A stretch of DNA of 64,000 bases, taken from Enterococcus plantarum. GTDB taxonomy: Bacteria > Bacillota > Bacilli > Lactobacillales > Enterococcaceae. The notes under the pieces are model-generated. The model was not told where the DNA came from. It did not search any database and saw only the letters and a program-made list of their open reading frames with translations. A program made the position numbers and the translations under genes. The stretch lies in NCBI RefSeq assembly GCF_001730295.1, contig NZ_MIKA01000045.1, positions 124,001 to 188,000 on the forward strand. Reading direction: 5' to 3'. Positions 43,789 through 53,804 of the stretch are shown piece after piece. Positions within the stretch are counted from its first letter, which is position 1; the number at the start of each line of letters is the position of its first letter.

Positions 43789-44931
43789 ATGGACACCATA
43801 AAAACCAATCAAGCGTTGCTAAAAGCTGTAGAGAATAATGATAAAAAACAAGTTTTTCAGTTGTTGAACGAAGGCTTGGATATTTCTTTGACTGATGAAA
43901 CAGGCCGCTCACTTTTGATGATTGCGGTACAACAGAACGAACGTTCAATGGTCAAAGAATTATTAGCTTTTGGAGCAGATGTAAATCAGCGAGACAACAC
44001 GCAACTAACACCGTTTATCTGTGCTGCTGCGAATGGATTTGATGAAATTGTTCGTGAGATTCTTAAAACAGGAGCTGCCGATTTAGCTTCAGTTAATCGT
44101 TTTGGCGGAACTGCTCTGTTACCCTCTAGTGAAAAAGGCTATTTAAAAACAGTTCAGTTGTGTTTGAATGCAGGAGTACCAGTGAATCATGTGAATCGTC
44201 TAGGCTGGTCAGCGTTATTAGAAGCGGTGATTTTAGGCAATGGCGGTTTCTTGTATCAAGATGTAATCAGGGAGCTCGTTCAGCATCAGGCTGATAGCTC
44301 TCAAGTTGATGCTACTGGTAAAAATGCTCTTGATTATGCAATTGAAGTCGATCAAGATGAGCTGATGGCTATTCTAGATAAAGAGGAAACATCAGAGAAA
44401 AATTTTACTAAGATCCGAAATTATTTGCGGAGTGATGAACTGACAAAAGCTCTAACAGTATTAAAAACATTAGACCAATCAAATCTAAAGGTATTATATT
44501 ATTTAGGCTATACGTATCAACGAGCAAAAGACTATCCCAAAGCGCTTGAGTATTATAAAAAAGGCTGGTCAAAAGACGACCAATTTGCTTTTTATGTAAG
44601 CAATAGTTATCGGATGATGGGGGCGATAGAACAAGCATTACAAGTATATGATCAAGCAATAGAAACGGATCGAAGTTTCTTTTATCGCTATCATAAATCT
44701 AATTTTTTAAGAGAATTAGGGCATCATGAAGACGCTGTTCAACTAATGGATGACTTGTTAGCCGACTACCCTGAACGAGTTGATTTTTATTTTCATAAGG
44801 CCAATAGTCTACGGAGTTTGAGCCGACATCAAGAAGCTATTGAAGCAATGGAAAGAGCGATTCAAATCGATCCAGGAAATCCATTATTTTCAGAACACCG
44901 TGCACAATCAATTCAGTTGGTAAAAAACTAA
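43789..44931 (+). CDS. Ankyrin-repeat and TPR protein
   Basis: A 380-residue soluble protein joining two solenoids. Residues 1-200 hold about five ankyrin repeats (for example TGRSLLMIAVQQNERSMVKE, GADVNQRDNTQLTPFICAAA, GWSALLEAVILGN). From ~210 there are five or so TPR units (LYYLGYTYQRAKDYPKALEY and later YFHKANSLRSLSRHQEAIEA). Such proteins bind other proteins. An ankyrin gene near PucR-linked purine genes is known to me from enterococcal clusters, but I cannot verify it here. GAGGAG precedes the ATG. Confidence 0.8.
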   Translation: MDTIKTNQALLKAVENNDKKQVFQLLNEGLDISLTDETGRSLLMIAVQQNERSMVKELLAFGADVNQRDNTQLTPFICAAANGFDEIVREILKTGAADLASVNRFGGTALLPSSEKGYLKTVQLCLNAGVPVNHVNRLGWSALLEAVILGNGGFLYQDVIRELVQHQADSSQVDATGKNALDYAIEVDQDELMAILDKEETSEKNFTKIRNYLRSDELTKALTVLKTLDQSNLKVLYYLGYTYQRAKDYPKALEYYKKGWSKDDQFAFYVSNSYRMMGAIEQALQVYDQAIETDRSFFYRYHKSNFLRELGHHEDAVQLMDDLLADYPERVDFYFHKANSLRSLSRHQEAIEAMERAIQIDPGNPLFSEHRAQSIQLVKN

Positions 44932-44955
44932 AGAAATGTATTGGTAGGAAAGTCA

Positions 44956-45117
44956 ATGGCATCAGTAGAAAAACAAACAATTGATATAGACCAAGAGAAT
45001 GAAAGAGGGGCAGTTTCGTTGTTCTTTTCAGCTTTTTATGTTAATGATGCCCATCCGATAATGTTAACCTTAATTTCGTTTGACGAAGAGAAGGTAAAAC
45101 CTTTCAATCAACGATAG
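44956..45117 (+). CDS. Possible 53-residue ORF after the ankyrin gene
   Basis: The frame MASVEKQTIDIDQENERGA, then a hydrophobic-polar stretch SLFFSAFYVNDAHPIMLTLI and FDEEKVKPFNQR, is protein-like in composition. The site before it is weak (TAGGAAA). It is probably a truncated N-terminus of a larger lost gene, or a small protein co-transcribed with the ankyrin gene. Low confidence. Confidence 0.3.
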   Translation: MASVEKQTIDIDQENERGAVSLFFSAFYVNDAHPIMLTLISFDEEKVKPFNQR

Positions 45118-45180
45118 CAAGTCAAAAAAAAGAATTGAAGCGGTCAAAGAGAAATCGTTGATTGTGTGTTAAGAATTGAA

Positions 45181-45230
45181 TGAACTAGAAAAGCTGTGTC
45201 CATTTGTTGGAACACAGCTTTTCTAGTTCA
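45181..45230. terminator. Long bidirectional terminator
   Basis: TGAACTAGAAAAGCTGTGT and ACACAGCTTTTCTAGTTCA form a perfect 19-bp stem with a 12-nt loop before the second surface protein gene. Confidence 0.75.
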
Positions 45231-45355
45231 TTAGATGCTATGAAATATCCTGCGTTCAAAACAACATCCTGTTAAATAGAAAAAATGTAAAAAAATACAA
45301 AAGAAATTAAATTGTGATACAATATATTTATAACTTTAAGATAAGGGGATTGTTT

Positions 45356-48300
45356 ATGAAGAAAAAAATAATTAAGGCGTTGGTTCTATTACTTGTGTTG
45401 GTTCAAGCAATAGATGTAATTGGTATGTTCAGGTATATAGCTGTTGCGTATGCAGAAGAAACTGTTGCAAGTTCAGTTAAAGAAGAGGTTATTGAAAACG
45501 ATGAGAAATTGGAAGAGATAGATACATCTACAAATAGGAAAGAAGAAATAAAGGAAACTGAAATCTCGGAAAAACAAATCCTTGATATTCCAGAACAAGA
45601 AACAATTGCTAGTGAAGAGAGTCAACGATTGGCAGATAATGGCATTGAAGAAGAAGTTGCGACCGTTATTGAAAACGAAGAGATTCTTAGAGATCAAACT
45701 TATGAACTAGTAACAGATGTTTATCCAAATCTAAATAACGCAGACGGAACGCCTAAATTAGATTATCAGGCCGGAGAAGAAATTGCTTTGTATTCTAAAC
45801 TAGTGATTTCTAGTGGCACTTTCCCGTCCAATCAAGTGAAATTTAGAATAGCCTTGTCAAAACAACATTTTGCGTATTTTGGAGTAGTTTCAGATGGATT
45901 AACCTTTCCAGTGACCAGTGAACTTTCAGGTGACAGTGAAAATATATATTTAGATATTACGATAGACAATGTTCGAACGGGGATGGATATAGCGATTCCT
46001 TTTAGAGTGAAGTTTCTTTCTGATCGATTATATTATGGAACCAAAGTTCCTCTTACTCAAACTCTTTACGGTCAAAATGGAGAAGTATTAAAAGAAAATT
46101 CTCTTGACCTAGAAGCAAGAACATCGAATAGAAAGATTGTATTTGGTAAGGAATATTTTAACCAAAATAATAGACAAGTTCCCAATGAATTTGTTGACGA
46201 TGATGATTTAATTAGCTCGGACTTTATCGATGAAGTACCATTCCAAGTTGTAGGAGATAGTGCTAATGACGCAGGTGATTCTTTAGTTGAAATTAGGCTA
46301 ACAAAGAACGTTATATTTAAGGCGGAAGACAATAATGTAGCATGGGCATATGATGAATCGAGCCATTCAATTAGTAGGATGCTGAGATCAAGCATCAATA
46401 TAAGCAGTACATTTAAAGTGAGGTATCAGGATGTTTATACAAATACACTAGACTACCCTGTTAGATTTACTGGTAGTGTTAACGTATTGAACATAAACGG
46501 GGAAATTGAAACAAACTTAGAGAAGGCCAGCGCAATAGAAGAAAGAAAGTTCTTCTCCAGACAAGTTGGTGATACTGGTGTAAAATTCATGGATTGGAAA
46601 GACCAAAACGCTAAATATTACGTAGAGGAAAACCAAGATAAAGAAATAAGTGGTGGCATACGTGCTAAGTACAACGAAGAAAAGGGTAAAATGTTTTTAA
46701 GTAAGATCGAAGATGTACCGACCAAAGTGGCGGAAGTTTCACCGTTTACTCTTACGGAAATTTGGTTAAGTAAAAAAGGGAATCCGACAAATACAGATAA
46801 AAATAAAGTGTACGGGATCACAGAAACTGGGGAATCTACTTTGATTGCTGAAGATTTAGGTTCTACAGCGTTTAGTTTAAAAGATCCGAAGCCGTTTGTT
46901 TCATTTTATATTGAATTTGATAATACGGTAGAACTAAACGATTTAACTGATGAAGTTGTATTAAATTTTTCTGCGAAAAGAAGTTCAGAGTATTGGGAAT
47001 ATTTAAGCGAAAATTTATCAGAGATGTCCCATTCAGCGTATAACGTTGGGAATGTTTACTACACTGACCAGAATGGAGATAAAGGGAAGGATACTTCAAC
47101 TAGTTCTGTTTCTACTGAAAAAGCTGTGAATGATATCAGATTTTTAGACCTACCAAATAAATCAATGGTCTTTTTCGGTGAAAAATTTGAGATGACATTT
47201 TGGCATGGTATTAAAAATACTACCAATCCTAAATTAATTAATCCTAAATTGCTTATCATGCTTCCTAGAGGGATAGAGTTAATAGAATTCACTCATGATG
47301 CAACGAATGTAACGTACACTGAAAAGCAAAATTTTATGAATAGTGGCAAGACGGCCATCATTATCGAGCCAAAGACAAAATGGAGATTAGCAGACTTTGC
47401 AAAGATATTCGCCCCACATCAATCAAAACTACATTTACAATTCAATAATTCTGCAAGTTATGGTAGCCATTTTATTGAATCGTATTTGACCTATGAGAAC
47501 AATGGCGAGAATGGCATAACAATGTCGAGAGCGGGAAATCAAGAAGCGTATAAGCTATCTAACGTGGATCCGTATCAACTTCTTAGTGATGCAACTGAAA
47601 GAAATGAGATGTTCGTCTATTCAAAACCAATCAGTCTAATTGCACCAAGCAGTGTATTTGTAGATGTAGCTGCAAAGGTCAACGAGCAACAAGGATTTGT
47701 TCACGGCAAAACCGATTTCGTTGATCAAGGGGAACGATTTAATCAAAAGATATCCATCATCAATTACAGCAATAATGATGTTAGCACTGTGACTGGAATC
47801 AATGTTTTACCTCATGTTGGAGATCTCAGTACTGTGGTAGACAAAGATGGAAAGTATGTTCCAAGAGGCTCGGATTTGGGTGGTTTGTTAGATGGAGAAG
47901 TAGAAGGACCAGAGGGATATACGGTCTATTATTCATATGATAAACCATCACATCTAATGGCAGAAAATCAACAAAAAGGATGGATACAACAAGGAGAGAA
48001 GATTGACTATAATAAAGTCACGATGATTAAAATCGAATTAACCAATGGCGTTCTGGAAAAAAATCAGGAGTCAGAATTTACTTTTCCAGTCAAAGTACCG
48101 ATTGATAAAGCAATCAAACACGAGGATAAGATGGTTAATACATTTACGATAACAACGAATGATACCAACTGGATTGAATCACGAGGTTCAGAAATTCCAG
48201 TAACAGCCTATTCGGTTAAAGGTTCAGTTTATCGAGACAAAAATGAGAATAGTCAAAAAGAGTCAGATGAGCCCTTTTTAGTAGGGTATGAAGTAGAGTT

Positions 48301-49348
48301 GGAACAAGAGGGAGTAACAGAACCGATTGCGAAACAATGGACGAATAGTCAGGGAGAATATGATTTTTCACCTGTTCCTTCCAGAGGCGATTACACGATC
48401 CGAATCAAGACAAAAGAAGGAGATATCATCTCTGAATACTCACCAAGTAGTGAAGAGCGGATAGCAACAGATGTAACGCTTGATCCAACGAATAATAAAG
48501 ATGGGATAGCGACGGTTACTCTAGCACCAGATACTGTTTCCCACACGATTAATATGGGGGTTGATTCAGATCTTCCGATTTTAGGAACAATCGAATTAAC
48601 GAAATTAGACAGTGTAACCAAACAAGCATTAGCTGGAGCCAAATTCCGTTTTGAACAAGCAGATGGTGGAATAATTGAAAAAAGTATGACAACGGATGCT
48701 GGAGGAAAAATACGGCTAAAAAATGTACCCTTAGGAAACTACAAATTTGTAGAAACGGAAGCGCCACTGGGCTATGAATTAGACTCTACACCAATCAATA
48801 TTGAATTAACAGATGCAACCATTGTAAAAGTAACAAAAGAAAATACGCCAATTCTTGTTCCGATTGTGATTCTTGGATCAGTAGAGTTGACGAAAATCGA
48901 TAGTATGACAAAACAAGCTTTATCAGGAGCAACCTTCCGATTGGAAAAAACAGATGGTACCGTTGTTCAAAGTGATTTAAGGACGAATGAAGAAGGCAAA
49001 TTGCTGTTAACAAATTTACCATTAGGCGGCTATCAGTTTATAGAAACCACTGCACCGATTGGGTATGAATTGGACGTGGAACCTGTTTCTTTTGACATCA
49101 CAGAGGCTTCAAAAACAGTTCAAGTGACAAAAGAAAACGCTAGAAAAGGAGAAAAAATAATCGAACCTTCTACAATTCAGCAAACAGGAAGGGGCATGAC
49201 CAACAGAAATGGCATGCTACCTGTCACAGGCGAACAGAAACTGACCTATTTTATTTACTTAGGCTACACGTTAATATTTCTCCTATTGTTGCGAATGTTC
49301 TCAAAACAAATGTATAGAAGGTATCGCAATGATATGCTGAATGACTAA
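45356..49348 (+). CDS. LPXTG cell-wall-anchored adhesin with Cna-B domains
   Basis: A 1330-residue surface protein. A signal peptide (~1-34) and a short Glu-rich stretch are followed by a long beta-rich region (~110-940) of no clear family. Near the C-terminus come one SdrD_B-like domain (~950-1040, GSVYRDKNENSQKESDEPFL), then two SpaA-type Cna-B domains (~1074 and ~1172), each with the VELTKIDSxTKQALxGA opening. The sorting signal is LPVTGEQ at 1288, a helix and RRYRND. ATG 45356 was chosen for AAGGGG and the signal peptide. Alone, with a strong terminator on each side. Confidence 0.9.
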   Translation: MKKKIIKALVLLLVLVQAIDVIGMFRYIAVAYAEETVASSVKEEVIENDEKLEEIDTSTNRKEEIKETEISEKQILDIPEQETIASEESQRLADNGIEEEVATVIENEEILRDQTYELVTDVYPNLNNADGTPKLDYQAGEEIALYSKLVISSGTFPSNQVKFRIALSKQHFAYFGVVSDGLTFPVTSELSGDSENIYLDITIDNVRTGMDIAIPFRVKFLSDRLYYGTKVPLTQTLYGQNGEVLKENSLDLEARTSNRKIVFGKEYFNQNNRQVPNEFVDDDDLISSDFIDEVPFQVVGDSANDAGDSLVEIRLTKNVIFKAEDNNVAWAYDESSHSISRMLRSSINISSTFKVRYQDVYTNTLDYPVRFTGSVNVLNINGEIETNLEKASAIEERKFFSRQVGDTGVKFMDWKDQNAKYYVEENQDKEISGGIRAKYNEEKGKMFLSKIEDVPTKVAEVSPFTLTEIWLSKKGNPTNTDKNKVYGITETGESTLIAEDLGSTAFSLKDPKPFVSFYIEFDNTVELNDLTDEVVLNFSAKRSSEYWEYLSENLSEMSHSAYNVGNVYYTDQNGDKGKDTSTSSVSTEKAVNDIRFLDLPNKSMVFFGEKFEMTFWHGIKNTTNPKLINPKLLIMLPRGIELIEFTHDATNVTYTEKQNFMNSGKTAIIIEPKTKWRLADFAKIFAPHQSKLHLQFNNSASYGSHFIESYLTYENNGENGITMSRAGNQEAYKLSNVDPYQLLSDATERNEMFVYSKPISLIAPSSVFVDVAAKVNEQQGFVHGKTDFVDQGERFNQKISIINYSNNDVSTVTGINVLPHVGDLSTVVDKDGKYVPRGSDLGGLLDGEVEGPEGYTVYYSYDKPSHLMAENQQKGWIQQGEKIDYNKVTMIKIELTNGVLEKNQESEFTFPVKVPIDKAIKHEDKMVNTFTITTNDTNWIESRGSEIPVTAYSVKGSVYRDKNENSQKESDEPFLVGYEVELEQEGVTEPIAKQWTNSQGEYDFSPVPSRGDYTIRIKTKEGDIISEYSPSSEERIATDVTLDPTNNKDGIATVTLAPDTVSHTINMGVDSDLPILGTIELTKLDSVTKQALAGAKFRFEQADGGIIEKSMTTDAGGKIRLKNVPLGNYKFVETEAPLGYELDSTPINIELTDATIVKVTKENTPILVPIVILGSVELTKIDSMTKQALSGATFRLEKTDGTVVQSDLRTNEEGKLLLTNLPLGGYQFIETTAPIGYELDVEPVSFDITEASKTVQVTKENARKGEKIIEPSTIQQTGRGMTNRNGMLPVTGEQKLTYFIYLGYTLIFLLLLRMFSKQMYRRYRNDMLND

Positions 49349-49371
49349 AGATGAAATGTAATAGTAAATTC

Positions 49372-49397
49372 AAGAGTGGAGACCAGTCTCTGCTCTT
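49372..49397 (+). terminator. Terminator after the LPXTG protein
   Basis: AAGAGTGGAGAC and GTCTCTGCTCTT form a 12-bp stem with one mismatch and a 2-nt loop, then TT. Confidence 0.5.
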
Positions 49398-49629
49398 TTA
49401 TGGTTAAAAACTGACACGATGTCATTTACCCTCAAAAAAAATGAATCCAAACAACGTATTCTCTAGAATATCCGCTAGTAATCTGCTACAATGATTGAGA
49501 AGAATTTTTTTAAGAAGCATCCATCTCCTAGTTGCAAAGCGATTTAGGCATAGTGGATACTATATTAGCGTTTCGACAAGATCAATGTAAATGAGATAGT
49601 CGAACCTTAAAGAAAGAGGAGAAAACAAC

Positions 49630-50193
49630 ATGATAGCAGTAAGTGATCTTAAAGCAGGCATGACTTTTGAGCAAGACGGTAAATTGATCCGTGTAATGGA
49701 TGCTAGCCACCACAAACCTGGTAAAGGAAATACGGTTATGCGTATGAAATTGAAAGACGTTCGCACTGGTGCTACAACGGATACAACGATGCGCCCAGAT
49801 GATAAAGTGAAAAAAGCGTTTATCGAAAGCAAACCAGTTCAATACCTATACAGCCAAGATGATACAGCTAACTTCATGGATTTAGAAACGTATGAACAAT
49901 ACGAAATCCCAACTTCTGTGATCGAAGAAGAATTGAAATATCTTTTAGAAAACATGGAAGTAAAAATCCAGTTTTACGGATCAGAAGTAATTGGTGTGAC
50001 ATTGCCGACAACGGTTGTTTTAAAAGTAAAAGAAACACAACCATCAATCAAAGGCGCAACAGTTTCTGGTTCAGGTAAACCTGCAATTATGGAAACTGGA
50101 CTAGTGGTTAACGTTCCTGATTTTATCGAAGCAGACGAATCATTAGAAATTAATACACAAGAAGGTACGTATCTAAAACGCGCTTCAAAATAA
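49630..50193 (+). CDS. efp: Translation elongation factor P
   Basis: A 187-residue EF-P, which relieves ribosome stalling at polyproline stretches. The N-terminal KOW-like domain carries the beta loop [10 protein letters not shown], whose tip is Lys32 at the place where Firmicutes modify the residue. The two OB-type domains follow, ending in GTYLKRAS. Length is standard. GAGGAG precedes the ATG. No modifying enzyme is adjacent. Confidence 0.97.
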   Translation: MIAVSDLKAGMTFEQDGKLIRVMDASHHKPGKGNTVMRMKLKDVRTGATTDTTMRPDDKVKKAFIESKPVQYLYSQDDTANFMDLETYEQYEIPTSVIEEELKYLLENMEVKIQFYGSEVIGVTLPTTVVLKVKETQPSIKGATVSGSGKPAIMETGLVVNVPDFIEADESLEINTQEGTYLKRASK

Positions 50194-50207
50194 GGTAAAT
50201 GAAATGG

Positions 50208-50240
50208 CTGACAGAAGGGCAATTGATCTGTCAGTTTTTT
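50208..50240 (+). terminator. Terminator after efp
   Basis: CTGACAGA and TCTGTCAG form an 8-bp stem followed by T6. Confidence 0.65.
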
Positions 50241-50268
50241 ATTGTGTTTATAGTGGAAGAATCGTTTC

Positions 50269-50300
50269 AGCCTACCAAATTTAGTAGGCATGGTACAATA
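50269..50300 (+). promoter_or_regulatory. Promoter region of the antiporter with inverted repeat
   Basis: GCCTAC-caaattta-GTAGGC (inverted repeat) overlaps the expected -35 region of an extended -10 promoter (TGGTACAAT), about 50 bp before the antiporter start. It might be an operator, since such antiporters are salt- or pH-induced. Confidence 0.4.
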
Positions 50301-50336
50301 AGTTATATCGTTTTATAAATAGAAAGGGAGAGAAAT

Positions 50337-51500
50337 ATGGGGTTTTTATTAACGTTGTGTCTGGTCTTATTATTTACAAAACTTGCGGGACATTTTTGTA
50401 ATCGAGTGGGAATTCCTTCGGTGATTGGAGAATTGTTAGTCGGTATTTTGATTGGGCCTGCCTTATTAGGTTGGATCAAGCCAGATGATTTTATGCATTA
50501 TTTTTCAGAGATCGGTGTTATTATCTTAATGTTTATTGCAGGGTTAGAAAGTGACTTGGAATTATTGAAAAAATACTGGCGGCCAGCCTTATCAGTCGCG
50601 CTTTTGGGAATCGTATTTCCTGCGGCAATGGGGTTTGGTGTTGGGGAAATGTTTCAGTTTTCCGTTCAGAATTCGATTTTTCTAGGGGTTCTTTTTAGTG
50701 CTACGTCTGTTAGTATTTCTGTTCAAGTGCTAAAAGATTTGAAAAAGATAGATAGCGAAGAGGGGGCGACGATTCTTGGCGCCGCTGTTGTCGACGATAT
50801 CGTTGTCGTTTTGATTTTAGGAATCATGTTAAGCCTGATGAATCGTTCTACACCGGGAGGAAGTTTACCGATGTGGGAAGTGTTGCTATTGAAAGTCTTC
50901 TTCTTTGTTGTTATTTTTGCGGCTAGTAAATGGCTCGTACCTTGGCTGTTGAATTTGAGCAAAAAGTTGATTGCAATTGAAGCTGTTTCTGCCATTTCCT
51001 TAGTCATTTGTTTAGGATTTGCCTATTTTGCAGAGATGTTAGATATGGGGGCAATAATTGGGGCCTTTTTCGCAGGGGTAGCAATTGCTCAGACCGATTA
51101 TCGCAAGCAAGTAGATGAGAAATTAGAGACGATTGGCTATACCGTATTTATACCGATGTTCTTTGTTTCTATTGGGTTGAATATGACCTTTGCGGGTATG
51201 TCAAAGCATTTTCTTTTCATCATTGTTTTAACGGTTGTGGCAGTGTTATCGAAACTCTTAGGGGGCGCTTTAGGCGCTCGTGTAACTGGATTTAAAGGTG
51301 TTTCAACACTGATTATCGGCTCTGGAATGGTGTCCAGAGGTGAAATGGCATTGATTATTGCCCAAGTAGGATTGACCTCAAGCTTTCTTTCAGAGGAATA
51401 CTATTCATCTGTGATCATTGTCATTATAGCTACGACGATCATTGCACCATTGTTGTTGAAGGCGACAATTATGAAACAAGAAAAACAACTTCATTATTAG
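50337..51500 (+). CDS. napA: CPA2-type cation:proton antiporter (NapA-like)
   Basis: A 387-residue polytopic protein of the CPA2 family. It begins with TKLAGHFCNRVGIPSVIGE and has GVIILMFIAGLESDLELL, GAAVVDDIVVVLIL (the DD ion-binding pair), and GMVSRGEMALIIAQVG (conserved RGE). There is no RCK tail. E. hirae NapA, a 383-residue sodium/proton antiporter, has the same size and start, so a sodium-export role is likely, but the symbol rests on resemblance only. GGGAG precedes the ATG. Confidence 0.85.
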   Translation: MGFLLTLCLVLLFTKLAGHFCNRVGIPSVIGELLVGILIGPALLGWIKPDDFMHYFSEIGVIILMFIAGLESDLELLKKYWRPALSVALLGIVFPAAMGFGVGEMFQFSVQNSIFLGVLFSATSVSISVQVLKDLKKIDSEEGATILGAAVVDDIVVVLILGIMLSLMNRSTPGGSLPMWEVLLLKVFFFVVIFAASKWLVPWLLNLSKKLIAIEAVSAISLVICLGFAYFAEMLDMGAIIGAFFAGVAIAQTDYRKQVDEKLETIGYTVFIPMFFVSIGLNMTFAGMSKHFLFIIVLTVVAVLSKLLGGALGARVTGFKGVSTLIIGSGMVSRGEMALIIAQVGLTSSFLSEEYYSSVIIVIIATTIIAPLLLKATIMKQEKQLHY

Positions 51501-51554
51501 AAAAACAGTTTCCACCAAAGCATATTCTATTTAGCTTTAGTGGAAACTGTTTTT
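51501..51554. terminator. Bidirectional terminator
   Basis: AAAAACAGTTTCCAC and GTGGAAACTGTTTTT pair perfectly over 15 bp, continued by AAAGC / GCTTT after a 2-nt mismatch. It lies between the antiporter and the peptide transporter, which converge. Confidence 0.85.
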
Positions 51555-51555
51555 A

Positions 51556-53025
51556 TTAATGGATGGAACCCATTAATTTCTTGATTGGATTCTTAGAAAG
51601 AATCAGTAAAATACCCGCAATTACAGCGACAATACCGACAATACCGAAATAGGCAGACTCTGTTTGAGGTGTATAAAAACGTGCGATTTGAGCGTTGATA
51701 GCTTGCGATGCGGCATCTGCCAATAGCCAAATTGCAACGGTTTGTGACTCAAAAGCTTTTGGAGCAAGTTTTGTTGTAATCGATAGTCCAACTGGTGAAA
51801 TACACATCTCACCTACGATCATAATGAAGAAACTAAAAAATAACCACAATGGACTAACTCTTGTATCCGTCCCGTAAAGTAATCCAGGGAGCATTAAAAG
51901 TACAAAGGATAAACCAGCAAAAACCAAGCCCAATGAAAATTTTACGACAGTTGAAGGTTGTTTTTTCCCTAATTTTGTCCATAAAGTTACAAATACCGGA
52001 GTTAAAACAACAACGAAAATCGGATTTAAGGATTGAAACCAACTAGGGGCAATCGAAAAACCAAACAATGTATCAATTGTCCGTTCACTTGCAAATAATG
52101 CTAAAATTGAAGAGCCTTGTTCTTCTAATGACCAAAAGACGATTCCTGCTAAAAATAATGGGATGTAGCCAAGTACTTTCGGTTTTTCCTCTGCTGTTAC
52201 ATTTTTTGAAGTAAGCATCTTGATGAAATAATATACAGGCAATAAAATACCCAGCACACTCACACTATTGATGAAGAAACCAATGGTTAAATGCCCTGTA
52301 GTAAAGGCACCGCCAAAAAGTACGATGACAAAAACAAGCGCGATCAATGACGAACGTAGGAACGTTTTGCGTTCTGCTGTCCCAATCGGATTGGTTGGTT
52401 TTAAGCCGATTCCGTCTAATGATTTTTTCCCTTGTAAATAATATTGCAGTAAACCAAAAAACATACCGAACGCGGCGACAGAGAACCCAACATGATAGTT
52501 ATACGTTTGGCCCAAAGTCCCAACAATGAAGGGTGCCAGCAATGCGCCGATGTTGATTCCCATATAAAAAATAGAAAAACCAGCATCACGACGTGTATCT
52601 GTTTTTGAATAAAGATGACCGACCATACCTGAGACATTCGGTTTCAACATCCCTGTACCAATTACAATAAGTAGGATAGAGAGAAATAATGCCGCAATGC
52701 CAAACGGTGTAGCTAGAACGATATGACCAACCATGATAAATACGCCACCGAAGAAAACGGTCTTTCTAGCACCTAACACTCGGTCAGAAATCCAACCACC
52801 AACAATACTGGACATGAATACTAGCGATCCATAAATCGACATAATTGCCAAAGCAGTTTCTTTTGGTAAACCTAAACCACCATTTGCAACCGTATCATAA
52901 ATGTAATACAGTAGAATTGCTCGCATACCATAGTAACTAAATCTTTCCCACATCTCAGTGAAAAAGAGTGTGGACAGTCCCTTTGGTTGACCTAAAAATG
53001 ACTTGTCCAACTGCTGCTCGTCCAT
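51556..53025 (-). CDS. POT-family di-/tripeptide transporter (DtpT-like)
   Basis: A 489-residue proton-coupled peptide importer with ~14 helices. Family signatures: FFTEMWERFSYYGMRAILLY (ExxERFxYY) near residue 25, GMLKPNVSGMVGHLY near 125, and FSIFYMGINIGALLAPF (PTR2 signature) near 150. This matches LactococcaI DtpT in size. ATG 53025 was chosen over 53040 because GAGG stands in front at fair spacing. It is monocistronic and converges with the antiporter. Confidence 0.93.
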   Translation of the reverse strand: MDEQQLDKSFLGQPKGLSTLFFTEMWERFSYYGMRAILLYYIYDTVANGGLGLPKETALAIMSIYGSLVFMSSIVGGWISDRVLGARKTVFFGGVFIMVGHIVLATPFGIAALFLSILLIVIGTGMLKPNVSGMVGHLYSKTDTRRDAGFSIFYMGINIGALLAPFIVGTLGQTYNYHVGFSVAAFGMFFGLLQYYLQGKKSLDGIGLKPTNPIGTAERKTFLRSSLIALVFVIVLFGGAFTTGHLTIGFFINSVSVLGILLPVYYFIKMLTSKNVTAEEKPKVLGYIPLFLAGIVFWSLEEQGSSILALFASERTIDTLFGFSIAPSWFQSLNPIFVVVLTPVFVTLWTKLGKKQPSTVVKFSLGLVFAGLSFVLLMLPGLLYGTDTRVSPLWLFFSFFIMIVGEMCISPVGLSITTKLAPKAFESQTVAIWLLADAASQAINAQIARFYTPQTESAYFGIVGIVAVIAGILLILSKNPIKKLMGSIH

Positions 53026-53213
53026 AAATAATAACCTCAATTCTTTTTAATATTCAGAAAATTTATTTAACCTAATGTTTCAGAAAAAACTATACAGAGT
53101 ACATTGTATACTGTAACTCTTTTAGAAATCGTAAATTTTCATGAATAAAGTATAAGAAAAATTGTATTTATATTCATTTTGTTTTCATGTAATGATAGAA
53201 AGGAAGATGCTTT

Positions 53214-53600
53214 TTGAAGAGAATAGCGCAACGACAGCAAGAATGGAGCTCACTTAAATATTTAATTTTGTCAAAATCTCAACCAGATTATAGAGCAATC
53301 CGGAAATTATTTGCAGATGATGGGTGGGACGAAGCAAAAGAACAAGCATTTCGAGGTTATCTGAAGCATGCATTAGCTGAACCAAGCAAAAAAGGCAATC
53401 TTCTAAATGCCTATCAACATGTTTGGGGATATTTTAAAAAACAAGCAACAGAGACAGAACGGCAACAGTATGAAGTGTTGAGCGTAAATTTTTCGGTAGA
53501 TCAAGATGCATTATCTCTATTCCTAAGAGAATTGACGCTAAAATATCAAGAACCATATCTATTGCAGTCTGCTCTCCTCTTCCCTAAAGAAGAGAACTAA
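53214..53600 (+). CDS. YbgA/DUF1722-type protein
   Basis: A 128-residue helical protein matching the YbgA layout: WSSLKYLILSKSQPDYRAI at the start, LLNAYQHVWGYFKKQAT in the middle, and LRELTLKYQEPYLLQSAL at the end. In some bacteria the domain is fused to DUF523 or found beside photolyases; its function is not established. It starts with TTG at 53214 with AAAGGAAG upstream. It lies ahead of the transport operon, separated by 204 bp and a promoter. Confidence 0.75.
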   Translation: MKRIAQRQQEWSSLKYLILSKSQPDYRAIRKLFADDGWDEAKEQAFRGYLKHALAEPSKKGNLLNAYQHVWGYFKKQATETERQQYEVLSVNFSVDQDALSLFLRELTLKYQEPYLLQSALLFPKEEN

Positions 53601-53742
53601 CGAAAGAATAAGAAAAAGGCAATCCAAATAGCGGATTTTAGTTTTAAGTTCGTTATATAAGCATGGATTTGTCTTTTTTTTATGTATAAATAAAGTTTTC
53701 GTTTAATACACGAATATTTAATGTGTAAAATCAAAAAACATA

Positions 53743-53771
53743 TTGAAATTAGTTTGAAAAATGAGTATACT
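53743..53771 (+). promoter_or_regulatory. Sigma-A promoter of the transport and deaminase operon
   Basis: TTGAAA and TATACT are separated by exactly 17 bp and lie about 35 bp before the first permease start codon. An A/T-rich region with CACGAATATTTA upstream loosely resembles a Pur box, but two mismatches make that weak. Confidence 0.65.
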
Positions 53772-53804
53772 GAATCAGTGGAAAAACGAACGAGGAGTGT
53801 ATAG

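Noticed and set aside
48391-49022. Minus-strand frames inside the LPXTG gene
   Set aside because: They are shadows of the repeated Cna-B domains, lack ribosome binding sites and have low-complexity, hydrophobic translations.
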